In this document: in pieces, positions 18,085 to 26,327 of the stretch
Numbering within the stretch: the stretch's first letter is position 1
Layout: the number at the start of each line of letters is the position of its first letter
Origin: PALSA-612 sp046729255
Lineage (GTDB): Bacteria; Actinomycetota; Thermoleophilia; Gaiellales; Gaiellaceae
Length of the DNA stretch: 64,000 bases
Assembly (NCBI GenBank): GCA_046729255.1
Contig: JBKPGF010000062.1
Location: forward strand, 27,546-91,545
Direction: 5' to 3'
Program-made: the position numbers and the translations under genes
Notes under the pieces: model-generated
Told to the model about the DNA's origin: nothing
What the model saw: only the letters and a program-made list of their open reading frames with translations
Database searches by the model: none

Positions 18085-18236
18085 CCCCCTTCGACTCCCG
18101 CCCGGCGGAGCCGGGCTCCGCCGAAGGGTGGCCCCGCTGGCGGCGGGATCCTGCGCTCGCGGCGCTTGGCCGTACTGAGTACTGGCCTGCGCGCCGCTCG
18201 CTTGCCTCCTTGGCCAGCGAGGCCCCGGGAAGGTGA
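18085..18236. repeat. Hairpin repeat copy E (inside the ABC importer operon)
   Basis: On the minus strand the gap reads GCCAAGGAGGC, then a small stem around CAGTACTCAGTACGG, then GCCGC...AGCGG blocks. This matches the element near 38575. It also has a separate 9-bp perfect hairpin at 18103-18123. No ORF is supported. Its link to copies A-D is by shared layout and is weaker than the A-D similarity. Confidence 0.5.
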
Positions 18237-18242
18237 GGTGCC

Positions 18243-19832
18243 TCATGCCTTGCCGCCGGCCATGAGCAGGCCGATCTCCTCGACGGTCGTCGTCAAGGGA
18301 TCGCACTCGCCCGCGATCTCGCCCTCGTACATGACGAGGATGCGGTCGCAGAGCGCCCGCAGCTCATCGAGGTCTTCGCTGATGACGAGCACGGCCACGC
18401 CGTCGGCTGCGGCGTCCCGAAGGTACTCGTGGACGGACTCGATCGCGCCGACGTCGAGCCCGCGCGAGGGCTGCGCCGCTACGAGCACTTTCGGCGACCC
18501 CTGGAACTCACGGCCGAGCACGAGCTTCTGGAGATTGCCGCCCGAGAGGTTGCGCGCCGGCGTGTCCGGGCCTGGGGCCTTGACGTCGTAGCGCTCGATG
18601 AGCGAGCGAGCAGCCTCGCGCATCCGACGCGTGATGAGCAAAGGGCCGACCGAGATCGGACGGCCGCGGTAGCTCTTGAGCACGGCATTCGACGCCACCG
18701 GCAGGCTCGGAGCGAGGCCGGTGCCGAGCCGATCCTCCGGAACGTTCGCCACACCCGCCGCGATGGCGGCGCGCGGATCGCCCGCCTTCAACACGCGGCC
18801 GGCCACCCGTATCGAGCCGGCTAGCGCGGTCCGCATGCCGTAAACCGACTCCGCGAGCTCGCGCTGGCCGTTCCCGGCCACGCCCGCCACGCCGACGATC
18901 TCGCCTGCGCGCACCGCGAGAGAGACATCGTGAACGGCCACGCCTCCGCGGTCCCCGAGCACGGTCAGGCCGTCGACGGCAAGCGCGACATCATCCCCCG
19001 GCGGTGCCTCGCGATCGATCCGGCGCGCCTCGTCGATCTCCCGGCCGACCATGAGGGCCGCGAGCGAACGCGGGGTCGCCTCGGCCACGGAGACGGTGGT
19101 GACCGTGCGCCCATCGCGCAGCACCGTCACCCGGTCGGCGACGGCAAGCACCTCGTGGAGCTTGTGCGAGATGAAGATCACGGTGCGCCCTTCCGCGGCC
19201 ATCGCGCGGAGCGTCTCGAACAGGTGCTCGGCCTCCTGGGGGGTGAGCACGGCTGTCGGCTCGTCCATGATGAGGATCCGGGCCTCGCGGTAGAGCGCTT
19301 TGAGGATCTCGACCCGCTGCTGCTCGCCCACGGACAGCTGCCAGATACGAGCGCGAGGGTGTACGCCCAGCCGGTAGCGCTCCGCGAGGTCGGCGACCAC
19401 CCTCTCGATCGATCCATGCCGGAGGAGGAACGACCTGCCTTCGGCGCGGTGGTCGCCCAGCACGACGTTCTCGGCGACGGTGAACGGGCTGACGAGGCGG
19501 AAGTGCTGGTGCACCATGCAGATGCCGCGGTCGAGCGCGTCGCGCGGCGAGTGGAAGTGCACCGGTTCGCCGTAGAGATGGATCTCCCCGTCGTCCGGTC
19601 GGTACAGGCCGGTGAGGATGTTCGACAGCGTCGTCTTCCCCGCGCCGTTCTCGCCGAGCAGCGCGTGCACCTCGCCAGCCGCCGCCTCGAAGTGCACGTG
19701 CTCGTTCGCGACGACGCCCGGAAAGCGTTTCGTGATGCCGTCCATGCGGACGGCCGCAACCGGAGAGGCGCCGGGGACGCCGGCGCCTCTCGAGTCGGAT
19801 GCATTCAGGAGAGGAGAGCCCGCCTCTCCCAT
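18243..19832 (-). CDS. ABC transporter ATPase, tandem-domain, BMP/nucleoside importer
   Basis: The 529-aa product has two nucleotide-binding domains. The first is complete: Walker A GENGAGKTT, signature LSVGEQQR, Walker B ILIMDEPTAVLTP. The second has a degenerate Walker A (GVAGNGQRE) and signature LSGGNLQK, as usual for sugar/nucleoside importers of this class (NupO/YufO). About 28 N-terminal residues precede the first domain, so the true start may be the internal Met before DGITKRFPG. It powers uptake by the two permeases downstream. Confidence 0.92.
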   Translation of the reverse strand: MGEAGSPLLNASDSRGAGVPGASPVAAVRMDGITKRFPGVVANEHVHFEAAAGEVHALLGENGAGKTTLSNILTGLYRPDDGEIHLYGEPVHFHSPRDALDRGICMVHQHFRLVSPFTVAENVVLGDHRAEGRSFLLRHGSIERVVADLAERYRLGVHPRARIWQLSVGEQQRVEILKALYREARILIMDEPTAVLTPQEAEHLFETLRAMAAEGRTVIFISHKLHEVLAVADRVTVLRDGRTVTTVSVAEATPRSLAALMVGREIDEARRIDREAPPGDDVALAVDGLTVLGDRGGVAVHDVSLAVRAGEIVGVAGVAGNGQRELAESVYGMRTALAGSIRVAGRVLKAGDPRAAIAAGVANVPEDRLGTGLAPSLPVASNAVLKSYRGRPISVGPLLITRRMREAARSLIERYDVKAPGPDTPARNLSGGNLQKLVLGREFQGSPKVLVAAQPSRGLDVGAIESVHEYLRDAAADGVAVLVISEDLDELRALCDRILVMYEGEIAGECDPLTTTVEEIGLLMAGGKA

Positions 19833-19836
19833 GCCG

Positions 19837-20946
19837 CTAGCCCTTGGCGCTACCGATCACGCCCTTGACGAGCCAGTTCTGGGCGTAGAGGTCCTTCACC
19901 GTCAGCCGCTTGCCCTTCGGCACGCGGAGCTTCCCGGCCTGGTCGTAGAGCGGGCCGGTGAAGTAGACGCCGGCCTTCCCCGGCTTCGTCGTCTTGATGA
20001 AGAGCTTCCGCTTGGTCATGATCGCCGCGCGGGTCTTCTTCGTGACGAGCTTGCCGAACGGCGCGATGTCTGTAAACCCGTCCTTGATCGAGCCGTAGTA
20101 GAACCCGGTCTTCCAGGTGCCGTTCATCGCCGCGCGGGTCTTGCGGAGGTAGTACGGCCCCCAGTTGTAGACCGCAGCCGTCAGCCAGACGTCCTTGGCG
20201 AACTTGCTCGCGTCCGAGTCGTAGCCGACCCACGGGATGCCCTTCTCCTGCGCGTACTGGCCGGCCGACGGGCTGTCGACGTTCTGGCCGATCACGTCGG
20301 AGCCCGCTGCGACGAGGCTCTCCGCCGCCTGGCGCTCCTTCTTCAGGTCGAACCACGAGTGCGTCCAGACGAGCCGTACCTTGGCCTTCGGGTTCACGGC
20401 CTGAGCGCCGAGCGCGAACGCGTTCGCGTGCCTGATCACCTCGGGGATCGGGAACGGCACCACGTAGCCGATCACGTTCTTCTTCGTGGCCGCGCCGGCG
20501 GCCATGCCGGAGAGGTAGATCGCGTCCTCGCCGGCGCCGAAGTACTCGGCCATGTTTTTCGTCACGGCCGTACCGGTCGCCATCTCGAACTTCACGTCCG
20601 GGTGCTTCTTGGACGCCGCCAGCATGGCCCCCTGGAAGCCGAACGACGTCGCGAAGATGATCTTGCTGCCGTCGCGGATCAAGCCCTCGATCACCTGGGC
20701 GACGGCCGGCCCCTCGGGCACGTTCTCTTTGTACGTCGTCTTGACCTTCGAGCCGAGCTGCTGCTGGACGTAGAGCCTGCCCTCGTCGTGCGCCTGCGAC
20801 CAGCCCCCGTCGTTGTGCGGCCCAACGTAGATCCAGCCTGCCCCGAAGGTCGCCGCGGGCGCTCCCGCGCCGGCGGTGGCGAACACGAGCGCCGCCGCCG
20901 TCAGCGCAAGCGCGAGCGTTCCTGCCGCGATGCGTTTCCTCTGCAT
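19837..20946 (-). CDS. BMP family ABC substrate-binding protein
   Basis: The 369-aa product begins with a signal peptide (basic MQRKR, then a hydrophobic Ala/Leu stretch ending AGAGAPA) and continues with the Med/BMP fold that binds purine nucleosides. No lipobox cysteine is visible near the cleavage site. The ATG at 20946 is chosen over an upstream GTG because GGAGGG lies about 8 bases ahead of it and the signal peptide starts there. It captures nucleosides for the importer; the adjacent purine genes support a purine ligand. Confidence 0.9.
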   Translation of the reverse strand: MQRKRIAAGTLALALTAAALVFATAGAGAPAATFGAGWIYVGPHNDGGWSQAHDEGRLYVQQQLGSKVKTTYKENVPEGPAVAQVIEGLIRDGSKIIFATSFGFQGAMLAASKKHPDVKFEMATGTAVTKNMAEYFGAGEDAIYLSGMAAGAATKKNVIGYVVPFPIPEVIRHANAFALGAQAVNPKAKVRLVWTHSWFDLKKERQAAESLVAAGSDVIGQNVDSPSAGQYAQEKGIPWVGYDSDASKFAKDVWLTAAVYNWGPYYLRKTRAAMNGTWKTGFYYGSIKDGFTDIAPFGKLVTKKTRAAIMTKRKLFIKTTKPGKAGVYFTGPLYDQAGKLRVPKGKRLTVKDLYAQNWLVKGVIGSAKG

Positions 20947-21012
20947 TCTCACCCTCCAGTCGTCCACCGAAACCCCAGGCCCGACTATACGACGTTAGTA
21001 GGGTCCGCGGAA

Positions 21013-22347
21013 ATGCGCCGCCTGCTCCGAAACGGCTGGATCGTGACGATGGACGACGCGGGCACGGAGCACGAGTCGGGGTGGGTCTTGATCGACGAAG
21101 GACTGATCTCGGCGGTCGGCGGCGGGGAGCCTCCAGAGGCTGATGAGACCGTTGACCTCCATGGCGCATGTGTCACGCCGGGTCTCGTCAACACGCACCA
21201 CCACCTCTACCAGACCCTCACGCGCGCACGCGCACAGGAGGCGGATCTCTTCACGTGGCTACGGGCGCTCTACCCTGTGTGGGCCCGAATCGACGCCGAG
21301 GCGGAGTACGCCGCAGCACGTACGGGGCTGGCCGAGCTCGCGCTATCCGGCTGCACCACCGTCTTCGATCACCACTACCTCTTCCCGCGCGGGACGAGCG
21401 GGCTCGTGGAGGCGGAGGTGCAAGCCGCGCAGGAGCTCGGAGTGCGCATCGTCGCGTCGCGCGGGTCGATGGATCTCGGCGAGTCGGCCGGCGGCCTCCC
21501 CCCGGACTCGGTGGTCGAGGAGGCGGACGCGGTCCTGGCGGCAACGGAGGAGCTGGCCGGTCGGCTGCACGAGCCAGGCGCGGGCGGGATGGTGCAGATC
21601 GCGGTCGCGCCGTGCTCGCCGTTCTCCGTGACGAAGCAGCTGATGATCGACTCGGCGGAGGTCGCGCGCCGCCTCGGCCTCCAGCTCCACACCCACCTCG
21701 CAGAGACGATCGAGGAGGAGGCGTACTGCCGCGAGCTCTACGGCTGCACCCCCGTCGAATACCTCGCCGAGCTCGGCTGGACGGCCGGCGACGTCTGGTG
21801 CGCCCATTGCGTCCACCTGTCGGCGGCAGACGTGAAGACGTTCGCGGCGAGCGGCGTCGGCGTTGCGCACTGCCCCACGTCGAACCTCCGCCTCGGTGCG
21901 GGTCTCGCGCCTATCCGCGAGCTGCTCGACGCGCGCGTACGGGTAGGCCTGGGCGTGGACGGCTCGGCGTCGAACGAGCGCTCGGATCTCATGTTCGACG
22001 TGAAGCAGGCACTGCTCGTGGCGCGCGGGCGGGGCGGCCCTGCCGCGATGACGTGCCGCGAGGCGCTCCGGCTGGGGACGCGCGGCGGGGCCGCCGTGCT
22101 GGCGCGTGACGACATCGGCTCCATAGAGGCCGGCAGGTGCGCCGACCTTGCGGTCTGGCGCACGGGCGGTCTCGAGCTGGGCGGCGCGGAGGATCTCGTC
22201 GCCGGCCTCGTCCTTTCCGCCCCACACCGGGTCGACCGCCTGATCGTCGGCGGGAACGACGTCGTCCGAGAAGGCCACCTCGTGAGGGCCGAAGAAGACG
22301 AGATCGCCAGTGAGCACCGGCTGCAAGCAGGGCGACTGGCCGCGTGA
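21013..22347 (+). CDS. 8-oxoguanine deaminase (amidohydrolase family)
   Basis: The 444-aa product has the metal motif PGLVNTHHHLYQTLTRA, the LHTHLAET strand, and GVAHCPTSNLRL followed by VGLGVDGSASNE. The NTHHHxYQxLTRA and SRGSMDLGESAGGLPPDSVVE segments are characteristic of 8-oxoguanine deaminases related to guanine and triazine deaminases. It should convert 8-oxoguanine to urate, feeding the urate pathway encoded just downstream. The ATG at 21013 starts a plus-strand transcript divergent from the importer operon; a long upstream extension of the frame is antisense to the importer genes and not used. Confidence 0.9.
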   Translation: MRRLLRNGWIVTMDDAGTEHESGWVLIDEGLISAVGGGEPPEADETVDLHGACVTPGLVNTHHHLYQTLTRARAQEADLFTWLRALYPVWARIDAEAEYAAARTGLAELALSGCTTVFDHHYLFPRGTSGLVEAEVQAAQELGVRIVASRGSMDLGESAGGLPPDSVVEEADAVLAATEELAGRLHEPGAGGMVQIAVAPCSPFSVTKQLMIDSAEVARRLGLQLHTHLAETIEEEAYCRELYGCTPVEYLAELGWTAGDVWCAHCVHLSAADVKTFAASGVGVAHCPTSNLRLGAGLAPIRELLDARVRVGLGVDGSASNERSDLMFDVKQALLVARGRGGPAAMTCREALRLGTRGGAAVLARDDIGSIEAGRCADLAVWRTGGLELGGAEDLVAGLVLSAPHRVDRLIVGGNDVVREGHLVRAEEDEIASEHRLQAGRLAA

Positions 22348-23087
22348 CGCGAGGGGCCGTGGTGACCGGCGTCAGCCGACGAAACGGCATCGGCTTCGCG
22401 GTCGCTCGCCGGCTGCTCGAGGCCGGCCACGGCGTCCTCGTCCAGTCGTGGGCTGTCGAAGACGAGACCCCGGATCCCGGCGGGCTCGAGGCGGTGCTGG
22501 CCGAGCTCGAGGATGCCGGCGGTCCGGTCGCGCACGTCGAGGCCGACTTCGCCGATCCCGAGGCGCCGGCGGCCGTGATCCAAGCCGCGCGGGCAGCGCT
22601 CGGCGACATCGACATCCTCGTCGTCAACCACACGCTCGACAGGCTGGCGACGCTGGCGGAGCAGACGGCCGACAATCTCGACACTCATCTCCACGTCAAC
22701 GTCCGGGCGTCCCTGCTCCTCGTGAAGGAGTTCGCAGCGCAACACGACGGCCGTCCCGGAGGCCGCGTCGTGCTCCTCACGTCCGGCCAGCACCTCGCTC
22801 CGATGAAGGAGTCGGTCGCGTACGCAGCCTCGAAAGGGGCTCTCTACCAAGTGACGTTGACGCTGTCGGACGAATTGATCGACCGGGGCATCACCGTCAA
22901 CGCCGTCAATCCCGGCCCCACGGACACCGGCTGGGCCGCAGACCTGAATCCGAGCCGCTTCCCCCTCGGCCGATGGGGGCAGCCGGACGACGCCGCGCGC
23001 CTGATCGCCTGGCTTTGCTCCGAGGACGCCGAGTGGGTGACGGGACAGGTCGTCAACTCGGAGGGCGGCTTTCGCCGCTGGGGCTGA
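22344..23087 (+). CDS. SDR family oxidoreductase
   Basis: The 247-aa product is a classical short-chain dehydrogenase/reductase. The cofactor motif is TGVSRRNGIG at the N-terminus; the catalytic Ser (LLTSGQ) and YAASK provide Ser-Tyr-Lys; the C-terminus ends in the usual GQVVNSEGG. The GTG overlaps the deaminase stop (GTGA), so it belongs to the purine transcript, though no purine step known to me needs it. The substrate is unknown. Confidence 0.85.
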   Translation: MTRGAVVTGVSRRNGIGFAVARRLLEAGHGVLVQSWAVEDETPDPGGLEAVLAELEDAGGPVAHVEADFADPEAPAAVIQAARAALGDIDILVVNHTLDRLATLAEQTADNLDTHLHVNVRASLLLVKEFAAQHDGRPGGRVVLLTSGQHLAPMKESVAYAASKGALYQVTLTLSDELIDRGITVNAVNPGPTDTGWAADLNPSRFPLGRWGQPDDAARLIAWLCSEDAEWVTGQVVNSEGGFRRWG

Positions 23088-23105
23088 CGTGAGATCCTCC
23101 CGAAC

Positions 23106-23399
23106 GTGATCTCCACGCATGTCCTCGACACCGAGCGCGGGGAGGCGGCGGAGGGCGTGATCGTCGAGCTGTACCGCGGCGAAGCCCTTCTGGCCGCGGC
23201 CCAAACCGACGGGGACGGTCGCATCTCGGAGCTCTCGCCGAATGCGCTCGAGGCCGGCACGTACCGGCTCGTGTTCCACCCGCCGTCCGCGTTCTTCCGT
23301 CGCGTGGAGCTGGAGATCGCCGTCGACGACCCAGCGCGCCACTACCACGTGCCGTTGCTCGTCTCGCCCTACTCGTGCGCGAGCTACCGCGGCACCTGA
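23106..23399 (+). CDS. uraH: 5-hydroxyisourate hydrolase (transthyretin-like)
   Basis: The 97-aa product is a minimal transthyretin-fold HIU hydrolase. It begins with the conserved ISTHVLDT, has the GRISEL segment with the catalytic arginine region, and ends with the family tail SPYSCASYRGT. It hydrolyses 5-hydroxyisourate, made by urate oxidase, to OHCU. The GTG start is supported by the conserved N-terminus. Its end overlaps the OHCU decarboxylase gene by 25 bp. Confidence 0.93.
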   Translation: MISTHVLDTERGEAAEGVIVELYRGEALLAAAQTDGDGRISELSPNALEAGTYRLVFHPPSAFFRRVELEIAVDDPARHYHVPLLVSPYSCASYRGT

Positions 23400-23815
23400 C
23401 GGTCGACGAGCTCGCCGAGCTCTTCGAAGGACGGACGGCGCTCGTCGAGCGGCTCGCCGGGCGCGAGGACCCACTCGGCAACGCCGCGTCCGTGATCGCC
23501 GAGCTGTCCGAGGACGAGAAGCTCCAGGCGCTCGACGCGCATCCGGCGATCGGCGCCCGCGCCGGCCTCTCCGCGAGATCCGCCGCCGAGCAGGGCACGG
23601 ACGACGATCCCGCGACGCTCGCCGAGCTGGCCGAGCTCAACCGCCGCTACGAGGAGCGCTTCGGCTTCCGGTTCGTCGTCTTCGTGAACCGCCGGCCGAA
23701 GGCCGAGATCGTCCCCGTCCTTCGCGAGCGGCTCGAGCGGAGCCGGGACGAGGAGCTCGACACCGCTCTCGAGGAGCTCGTGGCGATCGCGCGGGATCGC
23801 TGGAGGCGCGAGTGA
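23375..23815 (+). CDS. uraD: OHCU decarboxylase
   Basis: The 146-aa product has the catalytic DAHPAIG motif and NRRYEERFGFRFVVFVNRR, both diagnostic of 2-oxo-4-hydroxy-4-carboxy-5-ureidoimidazoline decarboxylase, which gives S-allantoin. It is slightly shorter than the usual 160-175 aa. It sits between HIU hydrolase and urate oxidase, overlapping both, so the three consecutive steps are translationally coupled. Confidence 0.92.
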   Translation: MRELPRHLTVDELAELFEGRTALVERLAGREDPLGNAASVIAELSEDEKLQALDAHPAIGARAGLSARSAAEQGTDDDPATLAELAELNRRYEERFGFRFVVFVNRRPKAEIVPVLRERLERSRDEELDTALEELVAIARDRWRRE

Positions 23816-24984
23816 TCGTCGCAGTCGACCCCTATCTCATCGACTGGCTCGACCTCGTCTTCCGCTGGCTCCATGTCATCGCCGCCATCGTCTGGATCGG
23901 CACGTCGTTCTACTTCGTCGCGCTCGACAACCACCTGACACCTCCCAAGCGCAAGGAGGACGCCGAAGAGGGCGTCGCCGGCGAGGCCTGGGAGGTACAC
24001 GGCGGCGGCTTCTACCTCGTCCAGAAATTCCGCGTGGCGCCGCGCACGCTGCCGGAAACGCTGCACTGGTTCAAGTGGGAGGCGTACACGACCTGGCTAT
24101 CGGGCTTCGCGCTCTTCTGCGTCCTCTACTACGTCGACGCCGATCTCAACCTCGTCGGCGCGGACATGTCCGAGTGGGCCGCGATCACCGTCTCGCTCGC
24201 ACTGCTCGTCGTTGCCTGGGTCGTGTACGACGTGCTCTGCCGGGTGATCCCCAACGAGCTCGTCCTCGCCGCCGTGCTGATCGCGCTCGTGACGGTCACG
24301 GCCTACGGCCTCAGCCTCCTCTTCACCGACCGCGCGATGTGGCTCCAGCTGGGGGCGATGCTCGGGACGATCATGGTCGCGAACGTCTTCTTCGTGATCA
24401 TCCCGGGTCACCGAGACCTCGTCCGCGCGAAAGAGGAAGGGCGCGAGCCGGACCCCGCGCCCGGCATTCGCGCGAAGCAGCGGTCGGTCCACAACAATTA
24501 CCTCACGCTGCCCGTGCTCGTCGCCATGCTCGGCGACCACTTCGCGTTCGCCTACGGGCACGACGACGGCTGGCTCGTGCTCGTCTGTCTCATGCTCGTC
24601 GGTGCCTGGATCCGCCTCTTCTTCAACCTCCGCCACGCCGGACGCACGGTGTGGTGGATCCCGACGACTGCCGCGGTAGCGCTCGCCGCCATCGCGGTCT
24701 GGATCAGGCCGCCCGACGCCGGAAGCTCGACCGAGGGGCCTGCGGTGACGTTCGCCCAGGTAGCGCCGATCGTCGAGCAGCGCTGCGCGTCGTGCCACGC
24801 GGGCGCGAGCGCGCCGAAGGGCGTCCGCCTGGAGACACCCGAGGAGATCGCCGCGCAGGCGGCCGCTATCGAGCGGGTGGCCGTCCTCACAAAGGTGATG
24901 CCGCTCGGCAACGCGACGGGGATGACGGACGAGGAACGGGAGCTGCTCGGTCGCTGGGTCCGCCAGGGCGCGTCGACGGAGTAG
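23812..24984 (+). CDS. puuD: Membrane urate oxidase PuuD with C-terminal cytochrome c domain
   Basis: The 390-aa product has a polytopic N-terminal part (about eight membrane helices, starting FRWLHVIAAIVWIGTSFYFV) with scattered histidines, as in the PuuD urate hydroxylase family. A periplasmic-type C-terminal domain (residues about 310-390) carries one heme c motif, CASCH, with a distal methionine in TKVMPLGNATGM. PuuD passes electrons from urate to the respiratory chain instead of making peroxide. The GTG start overlaps the OHCU decarboxylase stop (GTGA). The family is best known from Alphaproteobacteria, so its presence here is notable. Confidence 0.92.
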   Translation: MIVAVDPYLIDWLDLVFRWLHVIAAIVWIGTSFYFVALDNHLTPPKRKEDAEEGVAGEAWEVHGGGFYLVQKFRVAPRTLPETLHWFKWEAYTTWLSGFALFCVLYYVDADLNLVGADMSEWAAITVSLALLVVAWVVYDVLCRVIPNELVLAAVLIALVTVTAYGLSLLFTDRAMWLQLGAMLGTIMVANVFFVIIPGHRDLVRAKEEGREPDPAPGIRAKQRSVHNNYLTLPVLVAMLGDHFAFAYGHDDGWLVLVCLMLVGAWIRLFFNLRHAGRTVWWIPTTAAVALAAIAVWIRPPDAGSSTEGPAVTFAQVAPIVEQRCASCHAGASAPKGVRLETPEEIAAQAAAIERVAVLTKVMPLGNATGMTDEERELLGRWVRQGASTE

Positions 24985-24993
24985 GCTCAGCGC

Positions 24994-25401
24994 GTGCTCT
25001 CGATCACCGTCGGTTCCTTCGCGCTGACAGCACGCCTCGAGGAAGAACGCTCGCCCAACACCGTCGCGGCGTTCAGGCGACTGCTCCCGCTCGACTCGCA
25101 GCTCATCCAGGCGAGGTGGTCAGGGCAGGCGGCATGGATCCCGTTCGGCGAGCTCGAGCTCGGCATCGGCTTCGAGGACCCGACGAGCTACCCCGGCCCC
25201 GGGGAGCTGCTCATCTACCCGGGCGGCGTGAGCGAGACGGAGATCCTGTTCCCTTACGGGCAGACGTGCTTCGCGAGCAAGGCAGGCCAGCTGGCCGGGA
25301 ACCACTTCGCAACCGTGGTCGAGGGACGCGAGCACCTCGACGAGATCGGCCGGCTCGTGCTCTGGGAAGGAGCCCAGGACATCCGCTTCGAGGAGGCCTG
25401 A
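24994..25401 (+). CDS. DUF3830 family protein (cyclophilin-like fold)
   Basis: The 135-aa product matches DUF3830 from memory: ITVGSFALTARLEEERSPNT, then QARWSGQAAWIPFG, LLIYPGGVSETEILFPYG and CFASKAGQLAGNHFATV. The function is not established; members often occur near ureide or hydantoin genes. It lies 9 bp after puuD and its stop overlaps the bicupin ATG (TGATG), so it is part of the urate operon. Confidence 0.8.
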   Translation: MLSITVGSFALTARLEEERSPNTVAAFRRLLPLDSQLIQARWSGQAAWIPFGELELGIGFEDPTSYPGPGELLIYPGGVSETEILFPYGQTCFASKAGQLAGNHFATVVEGREHLDEIGRLVLWEGAQDIRFEEA

Positions 25402-26327
25402 TGGAAGGCATCGCGCACTGGGACGAGGTCGAGCCGCTGTCGCTTCGGCGCGGCCCGATGCAGCTCGACCGCATCGACCTCGGCCACGCCGCTGGCTCGA
25501 AGGACGTGGGCGTCGCCCGCCTGAAGCTCGATCCAGGCGGTCGCTCGTCGCCGGTGCACGTCGAGCTCGACGAGGAGGAGATCTTCTTCGTGCTCGACGG
25601 TTCGGGGCTCTCCTGGCAGGACGGCAAGACGTACGAGGTGCGTGCTGGGGACTGCATCGTGCACCGCGTCGCGTGGGAGGAGCACACGCTGATCGCGGGG
25701 CCTGACGGCCTCGATGTCCTCGCGTTCGGCGAGCGGACGAACGCGACGGCCTCGTACCTGCCGCGCGCGGGCGTCCTCCGCATGGGCGTGACCGTCGAGG
25801 TCTCCGACAAAGCTCATCCCTGGGACCTCGAGACCGCAGCGGGAGAGCTCGAGCTGCCGGAGCCCAGCGAGCGTCCTTCGAACATCGTCAACGTGGCCGA
25901 CGTCGACGGAGAGGGATGGAAACGGCTGGGCAAGGCGGCGGGTTCGGTACGGACGGGTCTGAACAGGGGACGGTCGGCGGACGAGGCGGACGGGCCTGTC
26001 CACTGCCATTCCGAGGACGAGGAGATCTTCGTCGTGCTGGAGGGGTCGGGCACCCTCGTCCTCGTCCCGACGCCGCAGATGGTCCGCCTCGGGAGGACCG
26101 AGGAAGAGATCCCCATTCGGGCGGGGCATGTCATTTCACGCCCACCGGGCACAGGCATCGCGCACGGCATTCGCGCCAGCGACGACGGCATGGTCTTCCT
26201 CGCCTACGGAACACGCCGGCCAAACGACATCTCCTACTACCCACGCTCGAACAAGATCTTCTTCCGCGGCGTGGGGCTGATCGCTCGCCTCGAGGACCTC
26301 GACTACTCAGACGGAGAGCCGGGCTAG
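25401..26327 (+). CDS. Bicupin domain protein, possible ureide-pathway enzyme
   Basis: The 308-aa product has two cupin domains. The first (about 35-120) has HVELDEEEIFFVLDGSG; the second (about 190-280) has HCHSEDEEIFVVLEGSG, with His/Glu metal-ligand spacing. The purine-degradation operon context and the bicupin layout recall (S)-ureidoglycine aminohydrolase, but I cannot confirm that activity from motifs. The ATG at 25401 overlaps the DUF3830 stop; a much longer frame through puuD is a shadow. Its TAG shares CTAG with the convergent amidohydrolase stop. Confidence 0.8.
   Translation: MEGIAHWDEVEPLSLRRGPMQLDRIDLGHAAGSKDVGVARLKLDPGGRSSPVHVELDEEEIFFVLDGSGLSWQDGKTYEVRAGDCIVHRVAWEEHTLIAGPDGLDVLAFGERTNATASYLPRAGVLRMGVTVEVSDKAHPWDLETAAGELELPEPSERPSNIVNVADVDGEGWKRLGKAAGSVRTGLNRGRSADEADGPVHCHSEDEEIFVVLEGSGTLVLVPTPQMVRLGRTEEEIPIRAGHVISRPPGTGIAHGIRASDDGMVFLAYGTRRPNDISYYPRSNKIFFRGVGLIARLEDLDYSDGEPG

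Noticed and set aside
19612..21012. Upstream extension of the 8-oxoguanine deaminase frame
   Set aside because: It is antisense to the ABC ATPase and binding-protein genes; deaminase similarity starts at the ATG at 21013.
20947..21012. A defined divergent promoter between the importer and deaminase operons
   Set aside because: A TATAGT box exists at 20984-20989 on the minus strand, but no acceptable -35 box lies at the right distance, so it was not listed.
24075..25400. Upstream extension of the bicupin frame through puuD
   Set aside because: It overlaps puuD and the DUF3830 gene in another frame and lacks any cupin sequence.
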